64,000 bases of DNA. It comes from Tenrec ecaudatus. Lineage: Eukaryota > Chordata > Mammalia > Afrosoricida > Tenrecidae. The notes beneath the pieces were generated by a model. It saw only the letters and a list, made by a program, of their open reading frames with translations, made no database searches and had not been told where the DNA came from. The position numbers and the translations under genes were made by a program. Positions 12,001 through 21,820 of the stretch are shown here, one piece after another (within the stretch, counting starts at the first letter, position 1; every line of letters starts with the position of its first letter). The DNA is taken from NCBI RefSeq assembly GCF_050624435.1, contig NC_134539.1, positions 118,899,525-118,963,524 of the forward strand. The letters are read 5' to 3'.

Positions 12001-15000
12001 CCCTCAGAGAGAACCTTTTGAAATACAAGTTCGATCATGCCACTGTTCTGCTCAAGAACCTCTAGCGCAGTGGTTCTCAACCTTCATGCCTCAACCCTTG
12101 AATACAGCTCCTTATGTGATGGTGACCCCCAACCATAAAAATATTTTCGTTGATACTTCATCACTGTCATTTTGCTACTGTGATGAATCGGGTGACCCCT
12201 GTGAAAGGGTCGTTCAACACCCCCCCAAAGGGGTCATGACCCACAGATTGAGACCCACTGCTCTAGCAGCTCCCTGTTCCACTCCAACTAAAAGCCCCGA
12301 TGTTGAAAACCACCCAGAAGTCCACCGTGAGCTTCTTGGATTTGGCTGCGTGTCCCCAGGCTTCTGGCCCCACTCCCCTGTAGGAGCACTGGTCTTCCTG
12401 CTGTTCCTGGACCAGGCCCAGCACGCATCTGCTCTTGCTCAGTTGTCACTCTCTGAAGGGAGCCTTCTTGGTTTAAAGTGGCACCACCATGGTTAAAAGT
12501 TGCAGTCCATTCCCATCCGCACGCAGCCTTCCTGATGACCCTCCCCTTGACCCTTCCTGATGTTAGCCCCTGTTGCTCGGCACTCACTTTGCTACCTAGT
12601 TTCTCCCATTGCAGGTGCCACGTCTCACTTCTAACGTTGCAGCGAGACTCGCAAAAGCCGCAACCTGTATAAGGTAGACGCATGCCAAAGAAGGGAAACT
12701 CACATATAGTCAACTAGAAGGAGCACTTGAACAATGGTCAGGCTGCGCCTTGTCAAAAGCAGACAACTTGTGAGACCCAGAAAAGCAAGGCAGCGCCAAC
12801 AAGTTCCAGCTCTCACAGATTTCTCTGTAGACATGACTGATCCGATGTGTTTATTCTTACTTGGTATTGTGTGTTTCCTCCATTACAATATAAGCCCCGC
12901 AGGGCAGGCGCTTTGTCTTTGCACTGATAGACCCCAAAGGTCTCTAACAGTACTGGACAGATGATGTTGTGAGGTGCCATTGAACTGGCTCCGACCCATA
13001 GTGACCCTGTGCACAACACCCGGCCCTGCACCATCCTCACAATTGGTCCTCGCTGATGCAGTCACTGTGTCAATCCATCTTTCTGAGTGCCTTCCACTTT
13101 ACCAAGCATGATGCCCTTCTCCAGGGACTGGTCTCTCCAGACGACATGTCCAAAGTAGGTAAGGTGAGGTCTTGTCATCCTGGCCTCGAAGGAGCACTCT
13201 GGCCTTACTTCTTCCAACACAGATCGGCTTGTCCTTTTAGCAGTCCCTGGTGCTTTCAATGTTCTTCTCCAGCACCACGATTCAAATACACTGTTCTTCT
13301 ATGGTCTTCCTGGTTCAATGTCCAACTTTCACATGCAATACGGTGCAGTGGATCATACCATGGCTTGGGTCAGGCACACCTTAGGCCTCAAAGTACTGTC
13401 CCTGCTCTTCAGTACTCTAAGGAGGTCTTGCAGCAGATTGACCTAGTGCAATACATCGATTTTGATCTCTTGACTGCTGCCTCCATGAGCATTGATTGTG
13501 GATCTAAGCAAGATAAAAATCCAAAACAACTCCAGCCTCCTTTTCTCCATTTATCATGGTGTTACCTAGTGGTCCTGTTGTGAGGACTTTGGTTTTCTTT
13601 ACATTGACTTGTCATCCACACTGAAGGCTACAGTCCTTGATCGCCATCCGCAGGGAATCCATGTCCTCCTCACTTTCAGCAAGCTGTGCCATCTGCGTAT
13701 TGAAGGTGGTTAATACGCCTTCCTCCAATCCTGATGCCACATTCTTTTTCAGTTAATCCGGCTTCATACAGATTGAACAAGTGTGGTGAGAGGACACAGC
13801 CCTGACACACACCTTCCCTGATGTTAAACCATACAGCGTTCCCTTGTTCTGTGTGCACGACTGCCTCTCGATCCCTGTGCAAGTTCTGAATGGATGCAGT
13901 AAGGTGTTCTGGAATTCTCACAGTTTATTATGGTCCACACAGTTGCATGCCTTTACATAGTTAATGAAACACAAGAAAACATCTTGTTGGCATTCTCTGT
14001 TTTGAGCCAGGATCCACGAGCCACCTGCCATCAGCCATGATATCCCCCGCTCCTCGTCCTCTTCTGAGTCCAGCTGAACTTCTGGCAGTTCCCCCTCAAC
14101 GTACTGCTGCAACCATTGTTGCATGATCTTAAGCAAAATTTGACTTGCGTGAGATATCAATAATATTGTTTGTGGCAGTTACATAATTTCCTGTCAACTT
14201 GAGTGAAGGGGTGGTGGGAGTCTAGCCTATCAATCAGGCCATAGCCAATGAGGCCTCTGTGTGGGCATGGCCTTCTCCTGAGGATTCTGGGAATTCTTGT
14301 CTTCCTCCCTGGAGGAACACACTTTCTTTGCTCCACCTTCCTCTTGACAAGCCACATGGAGCCATACTGAGCCCTGAAGATGCTTCCATTGCCACTGGAC
14401 CCACAAGACTTTCCACCCACAGGCCTGTGATCTTCCTTCATTAGGCATAATTGCATGTGTTGCATGAGTCAGAAGAGGAATTTATAGACTGGTATTGTAC
14501 ATATGGGCTAATATCGGATTTATGGATTTGATCTGGACTGGGCGAGGATTTTTTTTTAATATACAACTACTCTTCGATATAAAACTCTCTCTTAAACACA
14601 TGCAAGAATCTCTGGATTTTGTTTCTCTAGTCAACCCAGGCTAACACAGTCCTAAAGTTTGAGCATTCTTTTGGGTCACCTTTCTTTGGAATGGGCATGA
14701 ATATGAATCTCTTCCAGTCAGTTGGCCAAATAGCTTTCTTCCAAATTTCCTGGCATAGACCAGTGAGTGCTTTCAGTGCTGAAACATTTCAATAGGTATT
14801 CCATCAATCCCTGGAGCCTTGACACATGATATGGGTTTAGTATGTATTTGTTAAATAAATGAATGAATCATGGTTTCTGTCTCCCTTGCGACATTGATGG
14901 GCTCAGAGTAAGACAATCAAAGGGAAAAGAAGTCCAGAGTAGAGTCAGAGGACTCTCGGTCCCAATTCTTTCAACAGAGACTGGGCTTTAACAGGTTCTA

Positions 15001-18000
15001 TCAGAGCTGATAATAATTAGGGTTGCCATTGAAAGAGCATATGCACTGTCGTAGGTTCTTTACACGCACATCTCTTTCATCTAATCTTCTCAACAATGCT
15101 AGAAGATTGTATGGTCTCTGTTTGACAGATGCCCCAGTCTGTGACTGTGGGCATTGCCGATGACAATAAGTGGCAGAGCCACATGCTTCTAGCCAACTCC
15201 ACAAGAAACAACTCTCCTTAGTGCAACCTACAGCGATCATCCCAAGACAACTCCCAGGCAATACCCAGGATGACCATGCCTCAGTTTACCCCAGCTATGA
15301 AATCTGCTCTCAATTACCTTGTGTTTAGGGACAGCTAACCAGTTGTTCAGAGCGATTCGTAGGCCCACCAGTGTATCCATTCGGAGGTTTTCATTTTGCC
15401 CCTTCAACTGGTGCATGAGGACCTGGATCACGTGCTTATTCAGGCATCCTGCACAGGAAAAGGCTTCAAGTCAGGGCAGAGCCTCAGGGGCGGCTTCTTC
15501 CTCCCACGAGCCATTTGACCCCACTCGGCCCCAGGCATGGCCCTTCTTCGCTGGACACCGAGCGCCAGCACACTCTTAGGAGGCTTCCATCTCCACCACT
15601 GACAATCTCTTCGCTCTTTTCACCCCACCGTCCTTTCTCTGCCCAGCAGGAAATAGGAGAACTCCCCAAGCCAAACCAACCCACAAACCAACACAAACCC
15701 ACCCATCGAACTCACTGCCATCGAGTTGATGCTGACTCCTGGCGACCCTGTAGGACAGAGTAGAACTGCCCCTGTGGGTTTCCGAGACAGACCCTCTACA
15801 GGAGCAGAAAGCCTTGTCTTCAAAGAAAGCCTTGTTCTCCATCCCGAGAGACGATGTACTCACCCAGGAGGGCCAGGGTTCGACAGGCCTCAAACTTCAC
15901 TTTCTCTGGACCAGTTTTGGCCTGATGTAGGAAGCAGGTAGGGGAAACATAGGACAAGGTGAGCGACTGTCAGAGGCTTAGGATTCAACTCAGCCTACCT
16001 CTTTCCATTTTGTGGGTACGAAACCTGTCTACCCTCAAAGCACAGGCAGGATGGCACAATGGGAGGCACCCTGGACTAGATCACACGTTCATTCCCATCT
16101 CTCGAGCTGCTGTCTAGTAGCCAATGGTCTTGGGCAGGTCACTTGGCATCTCAAGGATTTTCCGTTCTCAGTAGAAGCGTGCATGTTCTGATCAGAATGC
16201 TCGTAGGTGTGTCATGTGACATGGGCTGCACTTTTGTGGGCATGACGATGGTGAGCATTTTTTGGGGTGTGGAGTAAGCGTGCTAACAGGTAAACCAACA
16301 CAGAACTCAGTTTCCTTTCAACCTGAGTGGGATTATGGCGGAGGGAGCATGCTCCTGGTGGCCAATGGGCACAGCAGCCTGGGGCACTGATTCTGAGGTA
16401 GAGAATGAATTCAGCCTGGCTCCTGCGTGGCTTTCAGTCGGGACGTTTGTGTTAGGCCAAGGGCATCGCCAGATTGTCCCTTTCCCACCCTTGGCCAAGA
16501 TGCTCTTGGAAGAAGTCCAGGATATGATGGGGGTGGGGGCCATGCTACCTACTCATAGTTCTGTCTCTGCATCCTGGGCCTGACCAACACCTTTGCAGAG
16601 GGGGGTGACCCGTTCTGCACCCACATGCCTCTGCTCTGTGCCCTTCACACTCTGTTTGCCCCTGCCCCGTTCTCCACACCGCTGCAGACTCACCACAGCC
16701 CGTAGCGCCTCTGTGATCACTTTGTCACTGATGCCCAGGCACCCCAGAGCCTGCACGCACAGAGAGCGAGGGAAGCAAGCAAGAGACCCTGGGTACCCGC
16801 TCCCCCCATCCCTGGAGTTACCATCTTCGGAGGCACAGCCAGCATTTGTCATTTGACTGACTCCCACCACCCCCTCGTCAGGCGCCTCTTCACTGTCTAG
16901 CTCAGCCAGCTCCTTCCTGTCACTGCCCTCCACCACTCTTGCCTCGTCCCACCTGAGCTGCATAGAGCTGGTCCTCCTCTCGGGGAGACTTCAGACTGTG
17001 TGTGAGCTCCTGTGGATCCCAGGCAGCCATGAGAAAGACAAGAGGCAGGAATCCAGATGTTCAGCCTGAAAGGCGCTCCTCCACTTCCATCCTGTCCCAG
17101 GGACTGAGGGCTGAGGGATCGCGGCACTCCAAGGGAAGGGCACCCCTAGGGAGGGAGCCTCCCCAGCCCTTCCATCATGGCACCTGACCTTTAATCGTTG
17201 CCACTTCAAGGCGGACAAGGTAGACTTTGAGGGCCTAGATCCCACCTGAGATTTGGGCAGGAGTTTGGTCAGGGGGAGATGGAGCTTTTGGAATTCAGTC
17301 CTCTCTCTGAGATCCCTGTTCAAGAAATGGCAGAGCGTGGCTGCCTTCATCCCCGTCTCCTCACTGCGTCACAACCCGTGCTCCCCATGGACTGGACGTC
17401 AGCCACCCAAACCAGATGCCCTGTACCCCAGGCTCCCCTTTGGGCTGATTCGCCCCACCTCTCTCCTCCAGGGTGTGGGGAGCTCGGGGTGGGCAGAGCA
17501 CACACCTTTCCTGATCCTGCATTTTCTGAAACAAGATCTTCGGGCTCTCCCGCTCCCTCTTTGGATCATAGAAAGTGTGCCAGTGGGAGTAGATCTCGGG
17601 TTTCTGGAAGTAGCAGTAAGGCTCCGCGTGCAGCCTGCTCTGGTGCTGCCTCCAGAGCTCGGGAGATGGGGGGTACTCATCCTTCGGCATCTAGGGGTGG
17701 CAGTGGCAAAGCATAGCCTTCAGCCGGTGCCCCTGGGCCCCTTTTGTGGGTGCCCGGTGTAGCCACGGGCTGCGTGGGAGATGCTGTGCAGTCGGTCCTC
17801 TCGACCAGATGCACGGCCTCCCCCCAGCACCCCCCAGCCTCCTGGTTATTCACTCCATCTGCTTTTCATGCCAAGGAACTGAAACCTTCCTTGCCTGTGT
17901 CCCTTCCAGGTTAATGTGAGGATCCAAAGAGAGGCGGCTTGTGAAACCATTGATGGGCTATCGGCCGCTCTGTGCAAAGGTAGTGGGGGGTTCAAAGCCC

Positions 18001-21000
18001 CCTGAGATGGCACAGGACAGCCGAGGGTGGATGGGATATAACACGAAGATGGGAAAAGACGGGCCACTCATCATTCAGGAATCAGCAGACTTTTACGGAG
18101 TACTTACTACATGCCGAGAGGGAGCCGGGTGGCACAGCAGTTCTGGTTCTAGAACCCACCTGCCTAAAGGAAGGTTGGTGGTTTGAAGCCACCAGCCCCC
18201 TCTGGGGGAGGGCGATGCGGCCATCTGCCTTCAGGAAGGGGCACAACCTGGGAGAGCCTGGGGGGGCAGCCCCACTCTGACCTGGAGGTTGTCATTCACT
18301 CGGTGATGACGCGTTTGGGGTGTGTTTCGGCTCACTGTGTGAGTCCCGCGGGGGTGCGGTCATCTCCCTGCCTGCAGGGAGCTTCTCAGAGTGTCTTAGT
18401 CGAGAAAACGCTCTTCCTCTTGTATGAGTTCAGTTGTGGGCCACCAGCTCCAACTAGTGGGGGCTTGGGGGCGAGTCAGGAGTTGTTCAGGACTCCTCCC
18501 TGCCCCTTCCTCAAGCTGCGCCATCCTGACCCCACTGAAAGGGGCCCTTCAGCCAAGGATTCCCCAGCTGCTGACCGGAACCACAGTATTCAGGGTCACT
18601 ATCAGGACTGGAGAGACTGGAGACGTGGGGTGTGTGGGGCTGTCAGATGTAACAAACCCCGCCAATGGCACACCAGGTTCACATGGGTTTCACATAATGA
18701 ATACAACATTTGGAAAGAATTATATGAAAAAAAATCATTCATTGTTGATCTGAAATTCAAATCGGACTGGACAGCCTATCTTTTATTAGATCACCGTGGC
18801 AACTGAGAAGAGGGAGCCTGTCATCACTCTGCCCAGATAAGGTTCTGTACAGGGAACTGTACAGGGGACCATATGGGGTTCCCCAAGGTCAGAGTGGACT
18901 CGATGGCAGGGAGCATGTCTTCATTTTTGTCCTTTGGTGTCGCTGAGACCTAGGGGCACCCTCTCGACAGTGGCGAGATCGGCCCGTGGCAGGCGGCTCT
19001 TCAGGCACCGAGGAAAAGTGACTTGGGCGAGTTCACTGAGTGAACATCTGGCTCCCCACAGTGAGTGCCTGGGGGGCGGGTCTGCCAGCTGGCCTTCGTG
19101 GGTGGGGCCAGTCTGCTGGGTCCGCTCCCAGGGTGGTCACACGAAGTCGCTTACCTGGTAGCAGGATAAGGGTAGGTGAACGATGGCGGTGGCTCTTCTC
19201 TGTTCTGGGGAAGAAGAAGGGTGTGGGAGGGCAGATGCCAAGGTTGGCTAGAGAATCATTTACTCAGGCATTCGTGTCTTCATCACAGCATGGCACAGAG
19301 CCCCAACGGATCAGGGCGATTGCGCCCTCTTCAGGGAAAAAATTACTTAGTGCCCCCGCCTGCCCTGCCCTGCCCTGGGAATGGAGAACTTTAATAGCAG
19401 AGCCCATAATCTTAGGTAAAGTGCAGGTGTCTGCTCTTGAAGTCTCCTGGATCCTTCCGGCATCATGCCCCCACCAGGGGTGGTATCCCCTATTTTGGGA
19501 AACACTGAAGGTGGCAGGTATTTCACCAGGCACCAGGAAGGCAATTCCAGCCCTTCAGAGGCTCATTGGCTTCTAGGACTTAGTGGTCTAGGGACCAGCA
19601 GCCCTTCAGCTTGGTTGGGGGTGGGGATAAGGGGTGGGGTAGGGGCGGATCTTAGAAACACAGACTCTCAAGCTCCACCCTCCATCAGCGAGGCTTCTCC
19701 GTCTCATGGTGACTCCAGGGAACAGAGTCGAACTGTCCCATGGTTGCTGGCCCAGGGGCTGGTGGCTTTGACCTGCCAGCCACTTCTGACCCATGTGCTT
19801 TAGTAAGTGCAGCCCCCCTGCCTCCACCCCAGACCCACAGAATCCAGAGCCTCACGTTCAAAAGCACCCCAATGGATTCCTATGCATGTGGAACTTTGAG
19901 AACCCCTGAGGTGGCAAGGTAGGTTTCAGCCCGCATATTCGAATGATCTGGGAGAATTTTGAACCCGCCTCAAAGAAACCCAGACTCTCTGGCACCGAGT
20001 CCACCCTCACGCAGAGAACAGCCCTGTGGGCTTTTGAAACGATCAGCCTTCCTGGGAGTAGAAAGCCCCATCTTTCTCCCATGGAGCAGTTAGTGTTTTA
20101 GAACTGTTGACCTCGAGGTTGTCAACCCAATGCATAACCACTACACCACCAGGGCTCCTTAGGCTCTGGCAATCTGCTCCCATAAAGCAAACCCTATGAG
20201 GCAGTTCTGCACTGTCACGCAGGGTCGTACGACTTAAAAATTGAGCTGAAGGTAGCCAACAATCCCATTAGTCTAACGGGATCAGATTCTCCAAGGCGGG
20301 CTTACAAGGCGCCCAGAAGATTCTAATGGTCATCCGAGGCTGAAAGCCACTGGCTTACTTCAGCATCCCTCAACTTTAAATGTGCCTTAGGTTTGCTAGG
20401 GGAGCCTTCGGAATCCGTATCTTTGGGGCCCATCCCTGGGGTTCCTGATTCAGTAGATCAGGGGTGGTCTCTGAGAATTAGCATTGCTGGGGGGCGAGGA
20501 GGTCACCGAGTGGCATGAAAGGTTTACAGCCGTGTTTCCCTAACACTCAGCATGTTGAACCGTTGCGGCAGCACCGCGGGAGAAAGGCCTGGCAGTCTGT
20601 GCCCGTGACGATTACGAATAGTAAAACCCTGTGCGGCGGCGGCTCTATTTTAAAACACACGCGGTCACTAGGAGCAGCAGTGGAGTCTCACAATGTTTTT
20701 TTTTGTTTGTTTGTTTGTTTGCTTGCTTGCTTGTTTGGGGGCCTGGGCAGGGACCATACTTAGAGAACCGCCTGCCTGGTTGGCGAGGTAGACATGTCAA
20801 TTAGTAACAGAGGGAAGTCAGGGTGGGGCTGGTGTTACAGGTGCAGGGTAGGGATCAGGGAGAGTATCGCAGAAGAGAGACCACGCATGCGTCTTCAGTA
20901 CCAGTGGACGTCAGTGAGATATTGGCCTGGGGGAAGAGCACCAGGCACAGGACAAGCACAGGACGACTTATACAGAGACTTGCAGCTGTGAGAGTTGGGC

Positions 21001-21321
21001 GGAGGGAGGGTGCAAATCTGGAGCAGAAACTTGGAGACACGCAGGCGCCCCATCTTTGAAGGCACTGGGGGCCCCGCTCAGGGTTGTGAGGAGCTACAGA
21101 AGTACCCCCCGACCCACCCTGTCCTTTCTCCCATGATGTGTTGAGCTGAGCTCCCCCAGCCTCTCCGCTGGGAGTGGGAGCCAGACACCCTTTTTCCGTC
21201 AGGTCTGTGCCCCTGGTCCGTTCGTGACAGCCTCACCTTTGGCCCTGTTTCTGTAATCCAGCCATGGGTACTTGTATACTGACTTGGTGGCATCAAGGAC
21301 ATGGTTTTTTTCATAGACCAT
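4819..21321 (-). CDS. HEATR9: HEATR9, HEAT repeat-containing protein 9 (complete, 15 coding exons)
   Basis: The spliced CDS joins, in transcript order, 21321-21237, 19204-19155, 17690-17506, 17315-17189, 17009-16953, 16750-16694, 15921-15864, 15448-15318, 8810-8628, 8317-8225, 8128-8009, 6667-6594, 6210-6159, 5531-5445 and 5268-4819: 1809 bases, 602 codons plus TGA. Every junction is GT/AG and all phases fit. The protein matches human HEATR9 (about 570 aa, as I recall it) along its length: N-terminal KYPWLDY and [24 protein letters not shown], then helical HEAT-type repeats from about residue 150 to 450 ([58 protein letters not shown]). HEAT repeats form alpha solenoids that bind proteins; no catalytic site is visible. 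There is no signal peptide or membrane segment. Human HEATR9 has been reported as infection-responsive; its biochemistry is poorly known. The C-terminus runs about 19 residues past the human end. Neighbours TAF15 and CCL5 confirm identity. Confidence 0.96.
5445..5531 (-). CDS. HEATR9: HEATR9 coding exon 14
   Basis: 87 bases, residues 425-453: [20 protein letters not shown] then EKSQEMREN. Acceptor CCTCTGCCAG, donor AAT|GTAAGC. Confidence 0.95.
6159..6210 (-). CDS. HEATR9: HEATR9 coding exon 13 (short)
   Basis: 52 bases, residues 407-424, [18 protein letters not shown] against human AQLMNPDATARQEAVISL. Acceptor CTGCACAG, donor TTG|GTAAGA. It is too small to show as an open frame and was found by splice-phase logic. 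Confidence 0.93.
6594..6667 (-). CDS. HEATR9: HEATR9 coding exon 12
   Basis: 74 bases, residues 383-406 plus two bases: [20 protein letters not shown] and NLVE. Acceptor CCCCTGCAG, donor GAGGA|GTGAGT. Confidence 0.94.
6668..8008. repeat. HEATR9 intron 11 with two minus-strand AfroSINE-type SINEs
   Basis: One SINE spans about 7060-7335 (CCGAGCCGACCCATGTCGGC to CACCACCACCAGGG) and a second about 7365-7545 (GAGTCAATTCTGACTCAGAG to GGTTAGCAGGTC). The remaining intron holds nothing recognised. Confidence 0.65.
8009..8128 (-). CDS. HEATR9: HEATR9 coding exon 11
   Basis: 120 bases, residues 343-382: [20 protein letters not shown] and [12 protein letters not shown]. Acceptor CCCTCAG, donor GTG|GTGAGT. 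Confidence 0.95.
8225..8317 (-). CDS. HEATR9: HEATR9 coding exon 10
   Basis: 93 bases, residues 312-342: [20 protein letters not shown] then [11 protein letters not shown], nearly the human sequence. Acceptor CCACAG, donor GAG|GTAAGC. Confidence 0.96.
8628..8810 (-). CDS. HEATR9: HEATR9 coding exon 9
   Basis: 183 bases, residues 251-311, with [23 protein letters not shown] and QGPKTQRMK. Acceptor CTCCTTCAG, donor AAG|GTGGGT. Confidence 0.96.
9065..9271. repeat. (CA)n microsatellite with CTCACA interruptions
   Basis: About 207 bases of nearly pure CA dinucleotides with repeated CACACT interruptions, in HEATR9 intron 8. The apparent His-Thr reading frame across it is an artefact. Confidence 0.97.
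9272..10380. other. HEATR9 intron 8, unassigned part
   Basis: Pyrimidine-rich, unique-looking sequence with only short frames. I recognise no gene or repeat with confidence. Confidence 0.5.
10381..11215 (-). repeat. Old L1 3' fragment interrupted by family X
   Basis: The flanks 10381-10436 and 10980-11215 read as one antisense L1 3' region (CAATTTCATTGGCATCTAATCC, AACATCTTCTTTATTGTGC). It is split by the family X copy at 10437-10979, whose 16-bp target-site duplication restores continuity. Confidence 0.65.
10437..10979 (+). mobile_element. Family X retroelement, 5'-truncated, with 16-bp target-site duplication
   Basis: The copy starts GAGGAGATGAGCCAGGCTGG (after a GCGGG) and ends CCCCCAATAAAATGATT plus an A-rich tail. 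AAACAATTTCATTGGC occurs exactly at both edges (10421-10436 and 10980-10995). A long perfect target duplication and A-rich tail are hallmarks of L1-type target-primed reverse transcription. No coding frame is present. Confidence 0.85.
11216..12059. other. HEATR9 intron 8, unassigned; possibly old LINE sequence
   Basis: A-rich at 11216-11345, then moderately GC sequence with overlapping short frames on both strands that resemble nothing I know. It may be an old LINE or ERV piece. No gene is called. Confidence 0.4.
12068..12260. mobile_element. SPIN-type non-autonomous hAT transposon (193 bp) with 8-bp TSD
   Basis: The element begins CAGTGGTTCTCAACCTTC and ends in the inverted form of CAGTGGGTCTCAATCTGTGG. 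Inside are TGGTGACCCCCAACCATAAA, TTTTGCTACTGTGATGAATC and CCCTGTGAAAGGGTCGTTC, the pattern of SPIN_NA elements. Flanks CTCTAGCG (12060-12067) and CTCTAGCA (12261-12268) are an 8-bp target duplication with the hAT-preferred TCTAG core. It lies in HEATR9 intron 8. It has no transposase and would need one in trans. Confidence 0.88.
12961..14830 (-). mobile_element. RTE (BovB-like) LINE remnant with reverse-transcriptase pieces, split by an LTR
   Basis: On the minus strand, broken frames give reverse-transcriptase signatures: [15 protein letters not shown] and [11 protein letters not shown] (13676-13921), then the RTE C-terminal [20 protein letters not shown] (13062-13259). The catalytic YADD box reads YADG. 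The 3' end at 12961 carries the RTE-type GGCACCTCACAACATCAT. The upstream part resumes at 14649-14830 (CACCTTTCTTTGGAATGGGC) after an LTR insertion at 14171-14648. Multiple stops and frameshifts make it dead. Confidence 0.88.
14171..14648 (-). mobile_element. MLT2-like ERVL LTR inside the RTE LINE
   Basis: On the minus strand it begins TGTGTTAGCCTGGGTTGACT and AGAGAAACAAA, and ends near AATTATGTAACTGCCACA, giving TG...CA ends. It matches the LTR copies at 44266-44798 and 50357-50846. The layout (AGAGAAACA near the start, a TATATAAA box, A/T-rich end) resembles ERVL MLT2 LTRs. No internal viral genes are attached, so it is a solo LTR. I could not see a clean target duplication. Confidence 0.7.
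14960..15215 (-). repeat. Probable MIR-type fragment
   Basis: The segment TTCTTTACACGCACATCTC..TTTCATCTAATCTTCTCAACA with a following GATTGTATGGTCTC..TTTGACAGATG block resembles a MIR 3' half. Orientation is uncertain. It lies just 5' (in coordinate) of exon 8. Confidence 0.4.
15318..15448 (-). CDS. HEATR9: HEATR9 coding exon 8
   Basis: 131 bases, residues 207-250, [18 protein letters not shown] through [15 protein letters not shown]. Acceptor CTGTGCAG, donor AAG|GTAATT. The following intron (8811-15317) is 6.5 kb and repeat-filled. Confidence 0.95.
15700..15845 (-). repeat. AfroSINE-type SINE (minus), next to HEATR9 exon 7
   Basis: The reverse complement of the SINE 3' part: CACTGCCATCGAGTTGATGC, TGACTCCTGGCGACCC, AGGACAGAGTAGAACTGCCCC. 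It ends within about 20 bases of the exon 7 donor. Confidence 0.8.
15864..15921 (-). CDS. HEATR9: HEATR9 coding exon 7
   Basis: 58 bases, residues 188-206 plus one base: [19 protein letters not shown]. Acceptor ACATCAG, donor CTGG|GTGAGT. Confidence 0.95.
16694..16750 (-). CDS. HEATR9: HEATR9 coding exon 6
   Basis: 57 bases, residues 169-187, [19 protein letters not shown]. Start of the HEAT-repeat region. Acceptor GTGCAG, donor GTG|GTGAGT. Confidence 0.95.
16953..17009 (-). CDS. HEATR9: HEATR9 coding exon 5
   Basis: 57 bases, residues 150-168, reading [19 protein letters not shown] against human ELTKSLESPREDEQFYAAQ. Acceptor CCACAG, donor CAG|GTGGGA. Confidence 0.95.
17189..17315 (-). CDS. 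HEATR9: HEATR9 coding exon 4
   Basis: 127 bases, residues 107-149, with [12 protein letters not shown] and ending LKWQRLK. Acceptor TTCTTGAACAG, donor AAAG|GTCAGG, a slightly weak donor. The split codon restores Arg. Confidence 0.94.
17506..17690 (-). CDS. HEATR9: HEATR9 coding exon 3
   Basis: 185 bases, residues 46-106 plus two bases. It begins [11 protein letters not shown] after acceptor CCCCTAG and contains [15 protein letters not shown]. Donor GAAAG|GTGTGT. The internal Met opens this exon but is not the gene start, because exons 1-2 join in frame. Confidence 0.96.
17900..18915 (+). repeat. HEATR9 intron 2 with AfroSINE-type pieces
   Basis: SINE-like sequence is seen at about 17935-18000, 18120-18260 (GGAGCCGGGTGGCACAGCAG, GAAGCCACCAGCCCCCTCTG) and a tail piece at 18870-18915 (AGTGGACTCGATGGCAGGG). 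A 207-codon open frame across this region lies over SINE sequence and is not a gene. Confidence 0.6.
19155..19204 (-). CDS. HEATR9: HEATR9 coding exon 2
   Basis: 50 bases, residues 29-45, ending VHLPLSCYQ exactly as in human. Acceptor CTTCTTCCCCAG, donor CAG|GTAAGC. The split codon joins as Glu (G|AA). Confidence 0.95.
19675..20165 (-). repeat. Two minus-strand AfroSINE-type SINEs in HEATR9 intron 1
   Basis: The first (about 19675-19805) has CCGTCTCATGGTGACTCCAG and GGCTTTGACCTGCCAGCC. The second (about 19975-20160) ends ACTACACCACCAGGGCTCC, the reverse complement of the GGAGCCCTGGTGG head, so its 5' end is intact. Confidence 0.75.
20495..20700 (+). repeat. AfroSINE-type SINE and adjacent GTTT run
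   Basis: CACCGAGTGGCATGAAAGG, AGCACCGCGGGAGAAAGGCC and TGTGCCCGTGACGATTACG follow the SINE layout. A (TTTG/CTTG)n simple repeat follows at 20698-20737. Confidence 0.65.
21237..21321 (-). CDS. HEATR9: HEATR9 coding exon 1
   Basis: Residues 1-28 plus one base. ATG at 21321 starts MVYEK, matching human MAYEK, and KYPWLDY follows. Donor AAAG|GTGAGG. The purine before and G after the ATG (AAGATGG) fit a good Kozak context. The 5' UTR boundary was not determined. Confidence 0.94.
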
Positions 21322-21624
21322 CTTGTTCTTCCAATGACAGGGTATGGAACGTGCCCTTTGCTTCTTCACGGCTTAACGAGGCGACATTTCTGAGAGAGAC
21401 TCATCTATTTTGGCAGAAGGACCAGGAGAGTGTCCAACTTCTGGAGGCAGAAGCTCCCGAGTGCTGAGCAACCAGATCTCCTTGGTAACTAGAACACTCA
21501 AGCCCCATTCTCCAGCCCTAACTAGCCTGTCATCCACTGACCTGGGACCTGAGCCGATCACTTTACCTCTCTGAGTGGCCGTTTTCACGTCTGACACGTG
21601 GGAAAGTTATACCTGCCCAGCTTA

Positions 21625-21820
21625 AGTGAGAAGCCGAACCACAAGGTCAGAAGTTTGAAACCACTAGTTGCTCCACGGAAGAAAGATGGGGTTTCCTGCT
21701 TTTGTTAACAGCTGCAGGCCCAGACACTCCCAGGGGCATTTCTGCCCTGTCCTATAGGGTCACTGACCCTGTCCTATAGGGTCACGGCATCGACTCGATG
21801 TCAGGGAGCTTAAGTGGAGG
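21625..21820 (+). repeat. AfroSINE-type SINE with a small internal tandem duplication
   Basis: The head (AACCACAAGGTCAGAAGTTTG) and tail (CATCGACTCGATGTCAGGGA) are present. The block ACCCTGTCCTATAGGGTCAC is written twice in a row around 21745-21785. It lies just upstream of HEATR9 exon 1. Confidence 0.8.

Noticed and set aside
18183-18806. 207-codon open frame
   Set aside because: It runs across SINE-derived sequence inside HEATR9 intron 2 with no homology.
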